From JAHZFN01 sp965149945 (GTDB taxonomy: Bacteria; Bacillota; Dehalobacteriia; UBA4068; UBA4997), in NCBI GenBank assembly GCA_965149945.1, contig CBCTTQ010000030.1:1-23359 (forward strand): a DNA stretch of 23,359 bases, read 5' to 3'. Shown piece by piece: positions 21,035 through 23,359 of this stretch; the first letter of the stretch is position 1, and every line of letters begins with the position of its first letter. Both the position numbers and the translations under genes were made by a program. The notes below the pieces were generated by a model. That model did no database searches. It was not told the origin of the DNA and saw only the letters and a list, made by a program, of their open reading frames with translations.

Positions 21035-22645
21035 TTATTCGATAACGCCTATTTGATCGAAGGGATATACTTGGTAAAGAATTTGTCCCAAGATGGCGTC
21101 TTGGGAGATGGTTCCTACTTCGGGGTTGCGGCTGTCGTGGCTGGCGGCGCGGTTGTCACCGAGAACAAACAACTCTCCGTTGGGAACCAGCGTGTTCACT
21201 TCTCCGCTGGTGACAGTTCCGTTTATATAATCTTCCTGCAGTGGTTCACCGTTAATGGTGATGATACCTCCGCTGATGATGACGTGTTCACCGGGCAGCC
21301 CGATGACTCGTTTAACATAATAGGCGCCGTCGGTGCGGTCGGGCGCTTCAAAAACGATGATATCAAACCGTTCAACACTGTTGAAATAATAAGGAATCTG
21401 CGAGGAAATGGCGCGCTCGCCGGAGATCAAAGTAGGTTCCATGGAATCTCCGGAGATTTCCGTGATTTGGAAAACAAAATGCCGTAACAACAGAGCCAGA
21501 ACAACAGCCAATCCCAGGTAGAGCAGAAAACGCGGAATAAAATGATTTTTTTTCACGTCTGTTTGCGCGGGGTTTTCCGCCGGAGGAGTCGTCAATTTTT
21601 CGTTGTTTGTTTCTTGTTTTTGAGAAAGTTCCCGGATATCCGAAGATTGATTTTGGGGCGGTTTTTCAGCGGCCTGTTGTTCCTCGGATTTTGGGACGGC
21701 GGGATTGTCTGTTTCTGTTATCGAGACGCTTGCCGCCGTTACGCGGGGTTTCCCGAAAACGGTGGAAGGGGAAGGTACGGAGGCGCCTTTTTCCCAAAAA
21801 TTCTTTTCTGTTTCTGAAAGAGAATTTGGGGCTTCTTCGCTGTTTTCCAGAGCGAACACAGATCCCGCGACAGTAATTTGAGGGCGTAAAGAAGCATAGG
21901 GACCGTCGTTGTTTGCTCGAGTTTCTTGAATCAATTTTGCCATTTCGTCATCGAGGGGTGGAATGTCGGGAATAGCAGAACGCAGAGTCGCTTTCGGCAG
22001 CTCTGCAAGAGGAAGATCCGTAACCGCGCGGTGTTCGTTTAGGTTGAGGATGATGGTGTCTGCCAATTGGTCGGCGGCTTGATTTTTACTGTCTTCTCGC
22101 TGTTGTTGCAAATTTTCGATTTGGCGTCGCACTTTTTGGGCGGAACGAGCATTTTGTTCCGCCGCTTGTTTTTGCTTTTGCAACTGCTCATATTGGTTTT
22201 TCCAGAGGTAGTAGGCGGTTTTAACCCGACCTTTGGTTTCTGCGATTTCGGTATCATATTCCTGAACTTTTTGGCGGCTTTCTTCAATTTCCGCCATAAG
22301 CGCGCTGTATCGTAACTGACTTTTTTCCAAGTCTTCGCGGGCGGATTGCAGCGTGTTGGCTTTTTCTTGATTGATAGCGGCTTGCCGGTTCAGCTGTTTC
22401 AGTTGTTGTTCCAGCTTTTGGGCGGCCTTTTTTTTCTTTTGGCTCAGATCCGCCAGTCGACCTTGCTGTTCCGCCAGTTTAACGGCGGCTTCGGAGGCGT
22501 TTTTTTCTAAATATTCCAGATTGACCTTGCTTTGTCGATCCAGCGTTTTATGTTCTTCGGAACGCTTTTGGGCAGCGTCCAAACGTGTTTGTAGTTTTTC
22601 CATTTTTTCGTCGTCGGAAAAATCCGGATGTGTGTTTTTTACCAT
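21035..22645 (-). CDS. signal peptidase I with long N-terminal coiled-coil extension
   Basis: A 536-residue protein, against about 170-320 for ordinary type I signal peptidases. Residues 395-536 are a complete S26 catalytic domain: SGDSMEPTL with nucleophile Ser401, YYVKRVIGLPGE with general-base Lys445, and GDNRAASHDSRNPEVGTI (box E). One membrane helix (about 373-392, FLLYLGLAVVLALLLRHFVF) precedes it. The first 200 residues are highly charged and Gln/Lys/Glu-rich, predicted coiled coil with heptad-like Leu and Ala. Residues 210-365 are a Pro/Ser/Glu-rich linker. With one helix, the coiled coil should be cytoplasmic and the catalytic part outside. The ATG at 22645 follows GGGAGG with 5 bases of spacing; a TTG at 22681 would add 12 residues with no site. 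It has no gene partner on its strand. Preprotein cleavage is the known reaction; the extension's role is unknown. Confidence 0.93.
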   Translation of the reverse strand: MVKNTHPDFSDDEKMEKLQTRLDAAQKRSEEHKTLDRQSKVNLEYLEKNASEAAVKLAEQQGRLADLSQKKKKAAQKLEQQLKQLNRQAAINQEKANTLQSAREDLEKSQLRYSALMAEIEESRQKVQEYDTEIAETKGRVKTAYYLWKNQYEQLQKQKQAAEQNARSAQKVRRQIENLQQQREDSKNQAADQLADTIILNLNEHRAVTDLPLAELPKATLRSAIPDIPPLDDEMAKLIQETRANNDGPYASLRPQITVAGSVFALENSEEAPNSLSETEKNFWEKGASVPSPSTVFGKPRVTAASVSITETDNPAVPKSEEQQAAEKPPQNQSSDIRELSQKQETNNEKLTTPPAENPAQTDVKKNHFIPRFLLYLGLAVVLALLLRHFVFQITEISGDSMEPTLISGERAISSQIPYYFNSVERFDIIVFEAPDRTDGAYYVKRVIGLPGEHVIISGGIITINGEPLQEDYINGTVTSGEVNTLVPNGELFVLGDNRAASHDSRNPEVGTISQDAILGQILYQVYPFDQIGVIE

Positions 22646-22666
22646 GGCAGCCTCCCGGTTCCATCC

Positions 22667-22734
22667 TTTGGCATTTGCCAAAAGAAAAAAAATATGCTAT
22701 ATTATATTTCGCAGAAAAACGAATGTTTTCCTGC
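22667..22734. promoter_or_regulatory. divergent lepB/rnhA control region with palindromes
   Basis: On the plus strand TTGCCA (22675-22680) and TATATT (22698-22703), 17 bases apart, form a plausible promoter for rnhA with a leader of about 135 bases. On the minus strand TATAAT (plus 22701-22706) is a candidate -10 for the signal peptidase gene, but its -35 is poor. TTTGGCA-TT-TGCCAAA (22667-22682) is a perfect palindrome over the plus-strand -35. GCAGAAAAAC-GAAT-GTTTTCCTGC (22711-22734) is a near-perfect hairpin. Confidence 0.5.
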
Positions 22735-22845
22735 TTTTCTCTGTCGAGAAATGTCTGAATTTCAAGATCAAAAAGAAGTATTTTAACAAATCTGAGCAAA
22801 GAAAAAGAGCGTGTTTTTGTAGGATGTCCGGAAAGTGATTGGATT

Positions 22846-23307
22846 ATGAATCAAGAAAAAAAGAAAAAAATTGTCATTTATACTGATGGGGCTTGCAGCG
22901 GCAATCCCGGTCCGGGTGGCTGGGGCGCGGTGCTCCTTTACGGACCGCACCGCAAGGAATTATCCGGTTTTGTGGCGGAGACTACCAACAACAAAATGGA
23001 ACTTTTGGCGGCGGTGGAAGCGCTGCGGATGCTGAAGGTACCCTGTCAAGTAGAATTATACAGCGACAGCGCTTATCTAATTAATGCATGGAAGCAGGGC
23101 TGGCTGGCGAATTGGCAAAAAAACGGTTGGAAAAACGCGAAAAAACAGCCGGTGGAAAATCAGGAGTTGTGGCAGGAATTGTTGCGATTGGCACGGATTC
23201 ATCAGGTGAGTTGGATAAAGGTAAAAGGCCATAGTGATAACGAGGAAAATAATCGTTGTGATGAAATGGCTCGTCAACAGATTGCCCGACATAAAGAAGG
23301 AGCATAA
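22846..23307 (+). CDS. rnhA: ribonuclease HI
   Basis: A 153-residue RNase H type 1, the same size as the E. coli enzyme, which cleaves the RNA strand of RNA-DNA hybrids such as R-loops and primers. The whole active site is visible: D14 in YTDGACSGNPGPGGWGAVL, E52 in TTNNKMELLAAVEAL, D74 in LYSDSAYL, H129 in VKGHSDNEENNRCDEMA and D139. Their spacing matches the E. coli D10/E48/D70/H124/D134 set. The basic W-rich handle region (WKQGWLANWQKNGWKNAKKQPVEN) is also intact. The N-terminus is slightly extended and lysine-rich. The ATG at 22846 has only a weak upstream site (GGAAAGTGATTGG), suggesting modest translation. The gene is followed at once by a hairpin terminator. Confidence 0.96.
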   Translation: MNQEKKKKIVIYTDGACSGNPGPGGWGAVLLYGPHRKELSGFVAETTNNKMELLAAVEALRMLKVPCQVELYSDSAYLINAWKQGWLANWQKNGWKNAKKQPVENQELWQELLRLARIHQVSWIKVKGHSDNEENNRCDEMARQQIARHKEGA

Positions 23308-23309
23308 AA

Positions 23310-23334
23310 AAGCGCTGTCGATCTGACAGCGCTT
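23310..23334. terminator. hairpin terminator after rnhA
   Basis: AAGCGCTGTC (23310-23319) pairs perfectly with GACAGCGCTT (23325-23334) around a 5-base loop. The T run is weak on the plus strand but strong on the minus strand (GCTTTTTTAT), so it may also end a leftward gene beyond the window. Confidence 0.8.
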
Positions 23335-23359
23335 CTTATGCTCTTTTATTTCAGCACCG

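Overview
The window looks like chromosomal DNA of a Firmicutes (Bacillota) bacterium, probably an anaerobe of the Clostridia/Negativicutes type. Four things in the sequence suggest this. Most genes have AGGAGG-like ribosome binding sites, with some GTG starts. A perfect Gram-positive-type LexA box (CGAAC-N4-GTTCG) lies in front of a Y-family polymerase gene. A NirJ/Ahb-type radical SAM enzyme sits next to an iron-chelate-type importer. A di-heme-like DUF4405 membrane protein and a cysteine-rich flavoprotein are also present. No taxonomic marker gene is in the window, so this placement is an inference.

Layout. (1) 1-4233, plus strand: a tight housekeeping run of an RluA-type pseudouridine synthase (5' end cut off), tcdA, a nitroreductase-like protein, rarA and mnmA, with short or overlapping junctions. 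The theme is tRNA/rRNA modification plus replication-fork maintenance. (2) 4234-9115, plus strand: an accessory-looking block of a LysR regulator, a cysteine-rich NAD(P)H:flavin-type oxidoreductase, a hairpin terminator and 500 bp of mostly empty DNA. It continues with a lipoprotein alpha/beta hydrolase, a four-helix DUF4405 protein with two His-x13-His pairs, and a second lipoprotein hydrolase. (3) 9228-13340, minus strand: one operon transcribed leftward from a near-consensus promoter (TTGACA-17-TATACT) with an inverted-repeat operator just downstream. It encodes a NirJ2-like radical SAM/SPASM enzyme, then a substrate-binding lipoprotein, a FecCD permease and an ATPase. (4) 13518-19065, plus strand: a CPBP membrane protease, DNA polymerase IV with its LexA box, a WG-repeat/DUF3298-type envelope protein, an unidentified 164-residue protein and a standalone LUD protein closed by a terminator. 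(5) 19113-20915: an AT-rich gap, then an NhaD/ArsB-type ion transporter. (6) 20982-23334: a minus-strand signal peptidase I with an extraordinary 370-residue N-terminal extension that is mostly coiled coil, diverging from rnhA.

How the genes may work together. The nirJ2-like/ABC operon could couple maturation or salvage of a tetrapyrrole with uptake of an iron complex or tetrapyrrole. The lipoprotein hydrolase/DUF4405/flavoprotein block could be an envelope system joining ester hydrolysis to redox chemistry. Both are hypotheses. No insertion sequence, CRISPR array, tRNA or rRNA was recognised. The best candidates for something undescribed are the coiled-coil signal peptidase, the hydrolase-cytochrome-hydrolase cluster and the operator-controlled radical SAM/importer operon.
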